A stretch of DNA of 64,000 bases from Streptomyces diastatochromogenes (GTDB lineage: Bacteria > Actinomycetota > Actinomycetes > Streptomycetales > Streptomycetaceae), in NCBI RefSeq assembly GCF_002242805.1, contig NZ_MCGQ01000011.1:60255-124254 (forward strand). Direction: 5' to 3'. The notes beneath the pieces are model-generated. The model was not told the DNA's origin. It ran no database searches and was given only the letters and a program-made list of their open reading frames with translations. Made by a program: the position numbers and the translations under genes. Shown in pieces: positions 43,871 to 56,179 of the stretch; position 1 is the first letter of the stretch, and every line of letters starts with the position of its first letter.

Positions 43871-46192
43871 TCAATCGGGCGCGACGGTGCCGTCCGTGAG
43901 CCCGTCGTACATCCCGCGCACGAGCTGCTCCCCTAGCCGGCTCGCATGGCGCAGCGCGCGGTCGAACTCGTCGAGTGCGCGGAAGCGTGCGCCGTAGCGG
44001 CGTTGTTCGTCGAGCGGGAGCCGGGGCAGCTGGAGGCGGCGCACGTCCAGGCGCGTGGCCGTGGACGCGTAGCTGCTGGCCTGGCGGTGGTTGGCCGTAC
44101 CGCGCAGGAAGCCGGCGAGGAACCAGGGGTCGAGCGCCGTGGGATCGGGGCGCAGCAGCACGAGGCTGCGCCCCAGGGCGGCACCCCCCGTCGCGTCGTC
44201 GATCACGCGCGCCACCGAACCACCGCCGAGCACCGGTACGACGACGTCGCCCGGCTCGGTCAGCACGGCCTCCTCGTCGCTCTCCGGAAGCGTCCCGGAG
44301 GGTGCCGTTCCGGCGAGCACGTCATGGTCGGTGAGCACCGGCACGCGCGCGTGGCCGCCGTTTCCGCCGGTACGCAGCACCAGCGCGCCCCCGCGCGCGA
44401 GTTCGCCGACGGTGGTGAGCGGCCAGCGCGCGGGCGGCACCGGATCGGCGGGCGGCGGGGTGAGGTCGGCGGTCAGCCGCAGGGTCGCACCGAGGCGTTC
44501 ACGCACCGCGGCGAGCGCCTCCACGCCGTCGGCCACGGCCGGGGGCGGCAGATGGCGGGCGGGGGCGAGATCCACGTCGTCGTCGAGCAGCTCGATCACC
44601 GGCACGGAACGCGCCAGCCCCGGCCGCTCCGCCAACCGCCCCGCGCGCTCGAAGGTGCGCCAGGCGTCCAGGACGGCGTCCCGGACCGCCTGCCAGTCCG
44701 GTCCGCCCCGCGCCTCGCCCGCGAACCGGCCGGTGTCGGCGAGCAGCACCTCGGGCGCCGCGGGCGTCCGGTCGGGCCGGCGCAGCACCCACACATGGAG
44801 CGGGATGTTGTACGGCGGCGCCGCCCCGACCGGCAGCGCGACCACGGCCCGCAGCGCACCCCGGCGCAGCAGGTCGGCGCGGATCCGGCGCCCGGAACGA
44901 CGGGAGGCGGCGGCCGGCGGCATCAGCAGGACCGCGGTGCCGCCGTCGGCCAGCCGGGCCAGCGCGTGCTGCACCCAGGCCAGCTCGGACTCGGTGCGCG
45001 CGGGGAAGCCGTACTCCCAGCGGGGGTCGTAGGCCAGCTCGTCGTGACCCCAGTTGCGCTCGTTGAACGGCGGATGGCACAGGACGGCGTCGGCGCGCAG
45101 CTGCGGGTGGGCGTCGGCGCGCAGGGTGTCCCCGACGGCGCCGCGCACGGTGGCCCGGGTGCCCAGCGCGAGCCGCAGCGCGGTCAGCGCGGCCAGGTCG
45201 GGCGCGCTGTCCTGGGCGTACAGCTCCTGGTCGGGGCGGGCGTCCACGGCACGCAGCAGGGCGCCGGTGCCGCAGGCCGGGTCCAGGACGGTGCGGGCGG
45301 GACCGGCGAGGTCGGCCATGAGGCCGGCGAGTTCGGCTGGGGTGAGCGTGTACTGGCGCGGGTTCGCGTCCAGATGCCGGCCCAGCAGGAACTCGAACGT
45401 CTGCCGGGCCCCCATCTCGGCGGCCAGCTCGGCGGCGCCGCGGAGGAGGGGGGCGGAGGGGAGGAGTTGGGGGCCGGACGGGGTGTGGGTGGCGGGTGTG
45501 CCGGGGGTGGCGGGTGTGCCGTGAGTGGCAGGCGCGCCATGGGTGCCGGGCGCGCCATGGGCGGCCGGCGGGCTGTTCACGGTGGGCGGGGTGTTCACAG
45601 CGCCGGCGGTGTGACCGGGGAGCTGGGTGTGAGCTGCCGGCCCCGTGTTCACAGGGAGCGAGACGTTCACAGCACCCGGGGATGGGGAGCCGACCTCGTT
45701 GTGAGCCGCCGTACCGGTGTTCACAGGAAGCGGACCGTTCACAGCCGATGAGGCGCCCGCGGCCCGGCCGCTGTGAACACCGCGGCCGTGTCCGGCGGCG
45801 CCGAAGCGCGGGGCGAGCACCTGGTCCAGCGCGCCGGGCAGCATCGCGGCCAGCCGCTCGTCGGAGCCGGCGCTCACGTCCAGCCAGACGGTGGGGCGCT
45901 CATGGATGAGCAGCAGGGCGCAGCCCGCGTGCACCAGTGCAGTGACCGGCCCTTCGGGATGGCCGGCGAGCTGCTGCCAGACCCGCTCACGCAACGGGAC
46001 TTCGGCCAGCTTGCCCTGCTTGCGCAGCCAGCCCTCCACCTCGGCCAGGGCGAAGGACGGGCTGGTCTCGGTGCCGCCGACCGGCTTGGGGAAGTCGGCG
46101 TGCCGGCGACGCCAGTTGCTGACGGCGGCGCGGCCCACCCCGGCGAGCCGCGCGATACCGGCCGCGGTCACCTCTGTCGCGTTGTCCTGCAC
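43871..46192 (-). CDS. HTH-N6-adenine methyltransferase-specificity-domain fusion (orphan HsdM-like)
   Basis: The 773-residue protein combines an N-terminal helix-turn-helix (about 8-35: TAAGIARLAGVGRAAVSNWR), a low-complexity region with three 24-residue repeats (150-221), an HsdM-like methyltransferase domain (about 250-560) and a C-terminal HsdS-like target-recognition domain (about 590-773, LTTVGELARGG). Motif I is DPACGTG (304-310). Motif IV reads HPPF (373-376), not the usual NPPF. No HsdR endonuclease is nearby, so it is an orphan enzyme or a regulator. GTG 46192 has GGGGAG upstream. The repeats encode CTGTGAAC motifs that recur in the promoter region beside the gene. Confidence 0.82.
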   Translation of the reverse strand: MQDNATEVTAAGIARLAGVGRAAVSNWRRRHADFPKPVGGTETSPSFALAEVEGWLRKQGKLAEVPLRERVWQQLAGHPEGPVTALVHAGCALLLIHERPTVWLDVSAGSDERLAAMLPGALDQVLAPRFGAAGHGRGVHSGRAAGASSAVNGPLPVNTGTAAHNEVGSPSPGAVNVSLPVNTGPAAHTQLPGHTAGAVNTPPTVNSPPAAHGAPGTHGAPATHGTPATPGTPATHTPSGPQLLPSAPLLRGAAELAAEMGARQTFEFLLGRHLDANPRQYTLTPAELAGLMADLAGPARTVLDPACGTGALLRAVDARPDQELYAQDSAPDLAALTALRLALGTRATVRGAVGDTLRADAHPQLRADAVLCHPPFNERNWGHDELAYDPRWEYGFPARTESELAWVQHALARLADGGTAVLLMPPAAASRRSGRRIRADLLRRGALRAVVALPVGAAPPYNIPLHVWVLRRPDRTPAAPEVLLADTGRFAGEARGGPDWQAVRDAVLDAWRTFERAGRLAERPGLARSVPVIELLDDDVDLAPARHLPPPAVADGVEALAAVRERLGATLRLTADLTPPPADPVPPARWPLTTVGELARGGALVLRTGGNGGHARVPVLTDHDVLAGTAPSGTLPESDEEAVLTEPGDVVVPVLGGGSVARVIDDATGGAALGRSLVLLRPDPTALDPWFLAGFLRGTANHRQASSYASTATRLDVRRLQLPRLPLDEQRRYGARFRALDEFDRALRHASRLGEQLVRGMYDGLTDGTVAPD
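45530..45745 (-). repeat. Three 72-bp in-frame tandem repeats carrying paired CTGTGAAC motifs
   Basis: Units 45674-45745, 45602-45673 and 45530-45601 encode AVNxxLPVNTGxAAH-type 24-mers. GTTCACAG (the complement of CTGTGAAC) occurs at 45737, 45719, 45665, 45647 and 45593, with a one-mismatch copy at 45575. Within each unit the two motifs start 18 bases apart, and the pairs recur every 72. A further copy in opposite orientation lies at 45771-45778. Confidence 0.9.
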
Positions 46193-46276
46193 CGGCCCCG
46201 CTCCCCTCGTCCCGTGTGTGCGCCGAGCATACCGGCGTACACAAGATCCCTGCATTCACGCGCGTGTACCCAACCA

Positions 46277-46310
46277 AGCCTGTGAACCGTGTTGACTCGG
46301 TTCACAGGCT
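46277..46310. promoter_or_regulatory. Perfect 12-bp-arm palindrome with CTGTGAAC motif
   Basis: AGCCTGTGAACC (46277-46288) and GGTTCACAGGCT (46299-46310) are exact inverted repeats around a 10-base spacer. The arms contain the same octamer found seven times in the coding region of the HTH-methyltransferase gene. The palindrome lies 85 bases upstream of that gene and 74 bases upstream of the divergent secreted-protein gene, and overlaps a likely promoter. Confidence 0.85.
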
Positions 46311-46320
46311 CTGGTCTTAT
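46292..46320 (+). promoter_or_regulatory. Sigma-70-like promoter overlapping the palindrome
   Basis: TTGACT (46292-46297) and TCTTAT (46315-46320) are separated by 17 bases and point toward the gene at 46384. The -35 box lies in the spacer of the palindrome and the right arm fills the space before the -10 box, so binding to the palindrome would block RNA polymerase. Confidence 0.55.
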
Positions 46321-46383
46321 TGACCCAGCGAACGAGCGGCCAGCCGGAGGGGGCGGTCGCCACGCCAGGGGAGGGGTCCCGTC

Positions 46384-47076
46384 ATGGGCATGAAGGGCAA
46401 GATCGCGCTCGGCGCCGTCGTGGGATTCGTCGTCATCGGTACCGTGTCCGCGAACGCCGGCAACGGCGGCAAGGACGCCGGTTCCGGCAGCAGCGGCAAG
46501 GACTCTTCGGCCTCGGCCACGCACCGGCCCGGCGGAAAGAAGGACTCGGGGGGCGCCGAGGCGGCCGAGAAGAAGAAGGCCGCCTTCGACGGGGACGGCG
46601 ACTACCAGGTCGGCTCCGACATCAAGCCCGGCACCTACCGCACCACCGGCAACACCGACGGCAAGTGCTACTGGGAGCGCGCCAAGGACGCCTCGGGCGA
46701 GACGGACTCGGTGCTGGCCAACGACAACGTCACCGGCACGAGTTACGTCACCGTCAAGCCCGGCGACAAGCTGTTCAAGTCGACCGGCTGCAACGACTGG
46801 GAAGCCGTGGCCCCGAAGGCGAAGGGCACGCCCGCCTCCTCGATGGACGGCGACGGCGGCATGTTCAAGGTCGGCACGGACATCGCGCCCGGCACCTACA
46901 AGTCCTCCGGAAATACCGACGACTCCTGCTACTGGGAGCGCACCAAGGACGCCGAGCAGGGGCTCGACTCGGTCATCGCCAACAACAACGTGACCGGCAC
47001 GGCGGTCGTCACCATCAGCTCCACGGACGCCTACTTCAAGACGACCGGCTGCGGCGACTGGAAGAAGACGGCCTGA
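46384..47076 (+). CDS. Exported protein with two tandem 70-residue domains
   Basis: The 230-residue protein starts with a hydrophobic segment (about 6-22) that can be a signal anchor, followed by a glycine/serine/lysine linker. Two homologous domains follow: one begins DGDYQVGSDIKPGTYRTTGN and the other FKVGTDIAPGTYKSSGN. Each contains CYWER and ends TGC(N/G)DW, so each has two cysteines. The domain is a small beta structure common in secreted Streptomyces proteins of unknown role. GAGGGGTCCCGTC before ATG 46384 contains the ribosome site. It is divergent from the HTH-methyltransferase gene and probably controlled by the palindrome between them. Confidence 0.75.
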   Translation: MGMKGKIALGAVVGFVVIGTVSANAGNGGKDAGSGSSGKDSSASATHRPGGKKDSGGAEAAEKKKAAFDGDGDYQVGSDIKPGTYRTTGNTDGKCYWERAKDASGETDSVLANDNVTGTSYVTVKPGDKLFKSTGCNDWEAVAPKAKGTPASSMDGDGGMFKVGTDIAPGTYKSSGNTDDSCYWERTKDAEQGLDSVIANNNVTGTAVVTISSTDAYFKTTGCGDWKKTA

Positions 47077-47226
47077 CCCGGCAGGCGCTCCGCCCCCGGC
47101 CGGCGCGGGACGTTGCACTCACGTCCCGCGCCCCGGCACCCGAGCCCCGCCTCCGGTGCCGCTTCGCACCCCACTGCCTCACACCTACCACCGCACACCA
47201 AGTACCGACTCCCCCAAGGAAATTCC

Positions 47227-47943
47227 ATGCGTCTTCCGTCCCGTTTCGTCAAGGTCCTCACCGTCGCCGCGCTGCCGCTGGCCCTGGCCGCCTGCTCCAC
47301 CGGTTCCTCCGACGCCACCGCGCCGGCCAAGGCGACGAAGGCCAAGGACCCCAACGCCGGCCTGATGACGGGCACCCAGCTGAAGAAGGCTCTGGCACCG
47401 GCGTCGGTCTTCCCGTCCCACCTCACCGCCGTCGCGGACGGCGCCGCCGACAGTGGCAGCGAGTTCCTCGCCCCGAGCAGCCGCAACACGGCGAAGCCGG
47501 ACTGCTCCAAGTTCGAGAACACCTCCTGGATCGACGTGACCGGCTTCAAGGGGGGAGTGTCGTTCGCGCAGAACGACTACGCGAACAAGGACCAGACCGA
47601 AGAGATGGTCCAGGAGATCGACGCGTTCCAGGGCACCACCGCGACGACGGTGATGAAGGAGGTGCGGAACGCCGCCACCGCGTGCGCCACGTTCACGGAC
47701 ACGGACGCGCACGCCAAGGTGAAGCTCTCCGGCCGCGACACCTCCGGACTCGGTGACGAGGCCTACACCATCACGCTCACCAGCCCTCGCTGGGAGAACG
47801 GCACCACCCTGGTGGCCGCCCGCGTGGGCAGCTCCGTGGTCACCGTGATGTCCACGGCCGGCAGCGACAACGGCGCCGCCAACGCCACCAAGCTCGTGGG
47901 GCACGTCGTCGGCTCCCTGAAGGACGCGGCCGCCAAGTCCTGA
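47227..47943 (+). CDS. Secreted lipoprotein of unknown function
   Basis: The 238-residue lipoprotein has a signal peptide and lipobox LALAAC (Cys22), a short Ser/Ala/Lys-rich linker and a mature domain with two further cysteines (KPDCSKFEN and ATACATFT) and the pattern LGDEAYTITLTS, seen in sensor-like secreted domains. AAGGAA lies six bases before the ATG at 47227; the frame extends upstream without homology. The preceding secreted-protein gene ends 150 bases earlier and both may be outer-surface proteins. Confidence 0.72.
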   Translation: MRLPSRFVKVLTVAALPLALAACSTGSSDATAPAKATKAKDPNAGLMTGTQLKKALAPASVFPSHLTAVADGAADSGSEFLAPSSRNTAKPDCSKFENTSWIDVTGFKGGVSFAQNDYANKDQTEEMVQEIDAFQGTTATTVMKEVRNAATACATFTDTDAHAKVKLSGRDTSGLGDEAYTITLTSPRWENGTTLVAARVGSSVVTVMSTAGSDNGAANATKLVGHVVGSLKDAAAKS

Positions 47944-48012
47944 TCACCGGGACCGACGGCCTAGCCACGCCTCGCACGAGTCAGGCCGAGCACAGGTCAC
48001 GCCGAGCACGGG

Positions 48013-48756
48013 TCAGAGCGGGTGCCGCATCCATACGTTGGGCTCGACGTAGACCGCGTACCCGCGCTCCGGTTCGCAGCGGACCGGGACCAGCGCGCCG
48101 GGCACCTCGACGTCCCCCGGGGTGTCGAAGGGCAGCCCGGTCCAGCGGCGCCAGTCCTCCAGCGAGGCGCTCACGGTCATGGAGGCCGGGGCGACGGAGT
48201 CGATGGTGGCGCCGGCCCGGGCGTGGACGCGCAGCCAGGGGTCTTCGGGCAGGCCGTCGGGGCGGACCCGGTGGGCGTACTCGGTGATCGGGGTGTGCGG
48301 TTCGCCGTGCTTGGCGTTCGGGCGGACGGGGGCGACGACCTCACGGAAGCCGTGGGCGCGGGCGTTGTCCCGCATCGCCGAGAGCATGACGCCGGACAGG
48401 CCGTGGCCCTGGGCGTGCGGGGCGATGACGACGGAGATCGCGCTGACCGTGTCCGGACGGGTGCCGCGGCGCAGGTCGGCGAAGGCCCACAGCAGGGTCT
48501 GGTCCCAGCCCCGGGCGGGCAGGGCGCCCCGGCCCTCGGCGGCGAGGGAGAAGGGCACGCTGTAGGCGTGGGCCACGACCTCGCCCCGCTCGTCCTCGGC
48601 GAACAGCGCGTACTGCGGCAGTTCGGTGGGGATGCGGCCGTAATGGGCGTTGCCCACCGGGTCGTTGGTCACGAACTCGGGCCATGTGTCGGCCATCGCG
48701 AGCACCGCCGGCAGCCGGTCGGGCCGCTCGGCGAGGGTGCTTACCTTTACGTCCAT
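48013..48756 (-). CDS. GNAT-like N-acetyltransferase
   Basis: The 247-residue protein has features of the GNAT fold: VSAISVVIAPHAQGHGLSGVMLSAM supplies the acetyl-CoA pyrophosphate loop (AQGHGLSG in place of Q/RxxGxG/A) and the region after it contains EVVAPVRPNAKH. A C-terminal extension of about 70 residues is not part of the standard domain. ATG 48756 has GGTGA nearby; the frame extends 22 residues further without support. Substrate unknown. Confidence 0.75.
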   Translation of the reverse strand: MDVKVSTLAERPDRLPAVLAMADTWPEFVTNDPVGNAHYGRIPTELPQYALFAEDERGEVVAHAYSVPFSLAAEGRGALPARGWDQTLLWAFADLRRGTRPDTVSAISVVIAPHAQGHGLSGVMLSAMRDNARAHGFREVVAPVRPNAKHGEPHTPITEYAHRVRPDGLPEDPWLRVHARAGATIDSVAPASMTVSASLEDWRRWTGLPFDTPGDVEVPGALVPVRCEPERGYAVYVEPNVWMRHPL

Positions 48757-48865
48757 GCCGGTCACCGTAAAACGGCGCGTGCCCGGCGGGACAGCGAATT
48801 CGGCCGGGCACCAGCACGTCACCGCCGTAACCGGATGCCGCCGGCGGACAGTGCCCCGCCGCGGC

Positions 48866-49582
48866 TCACCGCGCCCGGAACCGCTCCGGGGCCTTCGTCG
48901 GGTTGCCGCCCGTGGGGAGTTTCTGGTCCGGGCAGGTGGCGAGGACCTTCTTCATCGCGGTCTTCTCGGCGGCGGTGACCCACAGGCCGTACTTCTTCTT
49001 GACGGCCACCTGGGCGGCCACATAGGTGCAGCGGTAGGCCTGGTTGGGCGGGATCCAGGTGGCGGTGTCCCCGTCGCCCTTGCCGCGGTTGGTGCTCGCG
49101 TCGACCGCGAGCAGGTTGAGCGGGTCGTTGGCCAGGGCTATGCGCTTGCTGGGGGCCCAGTACTTCGCGCCCTTCTGCCAGGCGTCCGAGAGGGCGACGA
49201 CATGGTCGATGTCGACCTGGCTGCGGCCGCGCCGGTAGGTGATGTCCTTGCCGGAGTAGGGGTCGGGCTCCAGCAGGCCGTAGGTGACCTTGCAGGTGCC
49301 GCCGGTGACCTTCACGGCCTTCAGGTCGCGCTTGAGTATGTCGTCGCGGGTGTCGCAGGAGTTGGAGTCGGTGTCGGCCCAGGCGGTGCCGAACCGGGCC
49401 CGGGAGTAACCGGTCTTCGGGGCGCGGCCCTTGACGGGCAGCGACTCGGCGGCGGTCAGGGCGGCGCCCCCGCCTCCCGTCTGCTCGGGCCCGGAGGCCC
49501 CCTTGCCGTGCTCGGCCTTACAGCCCGCCACCGCGACCATCACGACCGCAGCGGTGACCGCCCCACCCCTCAGACGCCTCAC
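48866..49582 (-). CDS. Secreted HNH-family nuclease (DUF1524-like lipoprotein)
   Basis: The 238-residue protein has a signal peptide ending in lipobox VAVAGC. The mature domain has DIDHVVALSDAW (HNH first His), NDPLNLLAVDASTNRGKGD (central Asn and downstream residues) and several cysteines (CDTRDD, TCKVTYG, YRCTYV, ATCPDQ). It corresponds to the extracellular nuclease-like HNH proteins of Streptomyces, which may degrade external DNA. The GTG at 49582 follows GGGGGGA at seven bases; a start 12 codons upstream is less likely. Confidence 0.85.
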   Translation of the reverse strand: MRRLRGGAVTAAVVMVAVAGCKAEHGKGASGPEQTGGGGAALTAAESLPVKGRAPKTGYSRARFGTAWADTDSNSCDTRDDILKRDLKAVKVTGGTCKVTYGLLEPDPYSGKDITYRRGRSQVDIDHVVALSDAWQKGAKYWAPSKRIALANDPLNLLAVDASTNRGKGDGDTATWIPPNQAYRCTYVAAQVAVKKKYGLWVTAAEKTAMKKVLATCPDQKLPTGGNPTKAPERFRAR

Positions 49583-49801
49583 GCGCGTCCCCCCTGGCTC
49601 GCCCTGGTCCGCCCTCATATGCGGGGCGGATCGTTCCGCCTACCACCGTAACGGCCGTACGGCGTCCCTCCGATGGGGGCCGGCGAGGAGATTTCGTGCG
49701 ATCGGTGGTGGTGCGGGGGCATGTGGCGCCCGGAACCGAGCGCGGGGCGGCGGGGTCGCACGCCCCCTCAAGGCCTACGACCCCGGAATCCGCCTCGCCG
49801 T

Positions 49802-53335
<3,534 letters not shown>

Positions 53336-53468
53336 GGAGGAGGCTTTCCGTCCGGGTGTGGGCAACGCGAATAACCCGACTCGTGTGAGGGGCCGGGGGT
53401 CTCCAGCCTACGACGCTGCGCTCGCAGGTGCGGGGGCTGTGGATAACCGTCAGGGGGGACAGTGAGAA

Positions 53469-53510
53469 ACCCGGTGCCGGGAAGTCCCCCAGGACTTCCC
53501 GGCACCGGGT
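53469..53510 (-). terminator. Strong intrinsic terminator after ABC exporter operon
   Basis: ACCCGGTGCCGGGAAGTCC (53469-53487) is fully complementary to GGACTTCCCGGCACCGGGT (53492-53510) around a 4-base loop, a 19-bp stem 81 bases beyond the permease stop and upstream of mfd. Confidence 0.93.
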
Positions 53511-53590
53511 CTTTCCCCCGCAACCCCCGTATGCGGTGGCTGTCGGCCTCGGGCGCCCCCCGTGTGCGGCCCTCGGCCCCGCCTGCGCGG

Positions 53591-56179
53591 CTAGTCCGTC
53601 GCGATGGCGTTCAGTACGTTCATCCGGCCCGCCCGGAACGCCGGGATCAGGGCGGCGAACAGGCCCACGAAGGCCGAGCCGATGAAGACGGCGATGATCG
53701 TCGGCCAGGGGATCTCCAGGACCTTCAGGCCTTCCAGCGCGAGGAGCTTCTGGGCGGTCGCGCCCCAGCCCATGCCGAGGCCGAGGCCCAGCAGGGCGCC
53801 GAAGACGGCGATCACCACGGACTCCAGGCGGATCATGCGGCGCAGCTGGCGGCGGGAGAGGCCGATCGCCCGCATCAGGCCGATCTCGCGGGTGCGCTCG
53901 ACCACGGACAGGGCCAGCGTGTTCACCACACCGAGGATCGCGACGATGATCGCGAGGGCCAGGAGGCCGTAGATCATGTTCAGCAGCTGGCCGATCTGGT
54001 CCTTCAGCGCCTGCTTGTAGTCGGTCTGGTCACGTACGGTCAGCTCCGGGTGGCCGTCGTGCAGGGCCGCCTTCAGCGCCTTGTAGGCGGCCGCCTGCTG
54101 CCCGTCCTTGGCGGTGGCGAAGACCAGCGCGTCGAGCGGCATCTGGTCGGCGGGCACGTACTTCTCGAGCGTGGCGAGGGAGGTGTACTTGGCGCCCTGG
54201 TCGATCACCTCGTCGCTGCTGGTGATCGCGCGGACCGTCAGGTGGGCGGTGGCGCCGTCCTTGAAGGCGACGGTGATCTTCGAGCCGAGGTGGATGCCGT
54301 GGGCCTTGGCGAACTTCTCGTGGACGGACATCGAGTCGGGCAGGTAGGCGTCCTTGAGGTTCCCGGCGACGGTCTTCTTGCGCAGGTCGGTCGCGTACGT
54401 CGGGTCGGCCGCCGTGATGTCGGTGTCCCTGAGCGTCTGGCCGTCCGGGGTGGTGAAGTCGGCCAGGGCCGGCCGGTACTCGGTGACCCGTGTGAGACCC
54501 GGGGTGCCCTTGATGGCCTTGACCGCCTGGGGTGCGATGAGACCGTTCTGCGGGTTGTCCGGCCCGATGATGAAGTCCGTACCGACCGTCTTGTCGAGCT
54601 GGTCGGTGGCGGAGGCCACCATGGACGAGCCGACCACCGACAGGCAGGCCACCAGGGCCAGGCCGATCATCAGGGCCGCGCCGGTGGCGCCGGTGCGGCG
54701 CGGGTTGCGCAGCGCGTTGCGCTCGGCCATCCGGCCGACGGGGCCGAAGATCCGCAGTATGACGGCGCCGAGGACACGGACCAGGCCGCCGGCGAGCAGC
54801 GGGCCGATGACGACGAAGCCGATCAGGGTCAGCACCACGCCCAGGCCCAGCATGCCCGAGCCGCTCTTGGCCTTGTCGGCGGTGGCGGCGGCGTACAGGC
54901 TCGCGACGCCGGCGCCGGTGAGGACCAGGCCGATCAGGGCCCGTACGAGCCCGGCCCTGGCGTCGGCCGGGGCGCCCGCGTCGCGCAGTGCGGCCATCGG
55001 GGAGACCTTGCCGGCGCGGCGGGCAGGCAGGTAGGCGGCGAGGACGGTGACGATCACGCCGAGGAGCAGGCCGACGGTGGGGGTCGTCCAGGCCACGGTC
55101 AGGTCGTCGGTGGACAGGTGCATGCCCATGGTGCCCATGAGCTTCATCAGGCCGACCGCGATGCCCACGCCCGCGCCGACGCCGAGCACGGAGCCGATCA
55201 CGCCGAGCAGCAGCGCTTCGACCAGCACGGACCGGTTGACCTGGCTGCGGGAGGAGCCGATGGCGCGCATCAGGCCGATCTCCCGGGTGCGCTGGGCGAC
55301 CAGCATCGAGAAGGTGTTGATGATCAGGAAGATGCCGACCAGGAAGGCGATCCCGGCGAAGCCGAGCATCGCGTACTTCATGACGTTCAGGATGCTCTCG
55401 ACGTTCTTCTGGTTGGCCTTGGCGACCTCCTTGGCGGTCTGCACCTTGTAGCCGCGGCCGAGTGCGGCGGTCACGTTCTTCTTCAGCTGTTCGTCGGTGA
55501 CGCCCTTGGCGGCGGTGACGTTGACGTTGGTGTACACGCCGGTCCGGCCGACCAGGTTCTGCTGGGCGGTCTTCGTGTCCAGGTAGAAGATCGCCGCGCC
55601 GGGGTTGGTGACGGTGAAGGTGGCGATGCCGGACACGCGCGCGTGGTGCGTGCCGAGGACGTTGATCATGCCGATGTCGTCGCCGAGCCTGAGGTGGTGC
55701 TTGTCGGCGGTGTCCGCGTCGACCATGACCTGGCCGGGGCCCTTGGGCGCCGTACCGGAGGTGATCTTCATGGTGCGGGCGTCGTTGCCGTTCCAGCTGC
55801 CGACGATGGTGGGCGCGCCGCTGCTGGGCGACAGCTTGTCCTTGTCGGCGTCGACCACGGTCACCGAGGTGGAGAACACCGTGCCCTCGGCCGCCTTGAC
55901 GCCCTGGGCCGTGCGGATCTCGCCGAGCACGGAGGCCGGCATGACCGGCGGCTTGCCGGTGCGGGAGGTGGTCTCGCCGGTGTCGGAGGAGCCCTTGGCG
56001 GTGACCGTGACGTCCGACGAGGTCGCCTTGAAGAGGTTGTCGAAGGTGGTGTTCATCGTGTCGGTGAACACCAGGGTGCCGCAGACGAAGGCCACCGACA
56101 GCAGTACCGCGATCGCCGACAGCGCCATGCGGCCCTTGTGCGCGAAGAAGTTGCGCATCGAGGTCTTCAGGACGGTCAT
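53591..56179 (-). CDS. FtsX-like ABC transporter permease (second copy)
   Basis: The 862-residue permease has the same two-module FtsX layout as the gene at 21464. After the N-terminal span (MALSAIAVLLSVAFVCG) come an external domain (to about 260), three spans with RTREIGLMRAIGSSRSQV, a central span pair, a second external domain and the final spans with RTREIGLMRAIGLSRRQL. ATG overlaps the stop of the ATPase gene (ATGA at 56176). Similarity to the first copy is clear throughout the membrane parts and lower in the external domains, where substrate specificity probably resides. Confidence 0.9.
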   Translation of the reverse strand: MTVLKTSMRNFFAHKGRMALSAIAVLLSVAFVCGTLVFTDTMNTTFDNLFKATSSDVTVTAKGSSDTGETTSRTGKPPVMPASVLGEIRTAQGVKAAEGTVFSTSVTVVDADKDKLSPSSGAPTIVGSWNGNDARTMKITSGTAPKGPGQVMVDADTADKHHLRLGDDIGMINVLGTHHARVSGIATFTVTNPGAAIFYLDTKTAQQNLVGRTGVYTNVNVTAAKGVTDEQLKKNVTAALGRGYKVQTAKEVAKANQKNVESILNVMKYAMLGFAGIAFLVGIFLIINTFSMLVAQRTREIGLMRAIGSSRSQVNRSVLVEALLLGVIGSVLGVGAGVGIAVGLMKLMGTMGMHLSTDDLTVAWTTPTVGLLLGVIVTVLAAYLPARRAGKVSPMAALRDAGAPADARAGLVRALIGLVLTGAGVASLYAAATADKAKSGSGMLGLGVVLTLIGFVVIGPLLAGGLVRVLGAVILRIFGPVGRMAERNALRNPRRTGATGAALMIGLALVACLSVVGSSMVASATDQLDKTVGTDFIIGPDNPQNGLIAPQAVKAIKGTPGLTRVTEYRPALADFTTPDGQTLRDTDITAADPTYATDLRKKTVAGNLKDAYLPDSMSVHEKFAKAHGIHLGSKITVAFKDGATAHLTVRAITSSDEVIDQGAKYTSLATLEKYVPADQMPLDALVFATAKDGQQAAAYKALKAALHDGHPELTVRDQTDYKQALKDQIGQLLNMIYGLLALAIIVAILGVVNTLALSVVERTREIGLMRAIGLSRRQLRRMIRLESVVIAVFGALLGLGLGMGWGATAQKLLALEGLKVLEIPWPTIIAVFIGSAFVGLFAALIPAFRAGRMNVLNAIATD

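Noticed and set aside
45530..45745. Regular repeats as a CRISPR array
   Set aside because: The units are contiguous 72-bp coding repeats without unique spacers, they encode a 24-residue peptide repeat in frame, and no cas genes are near.
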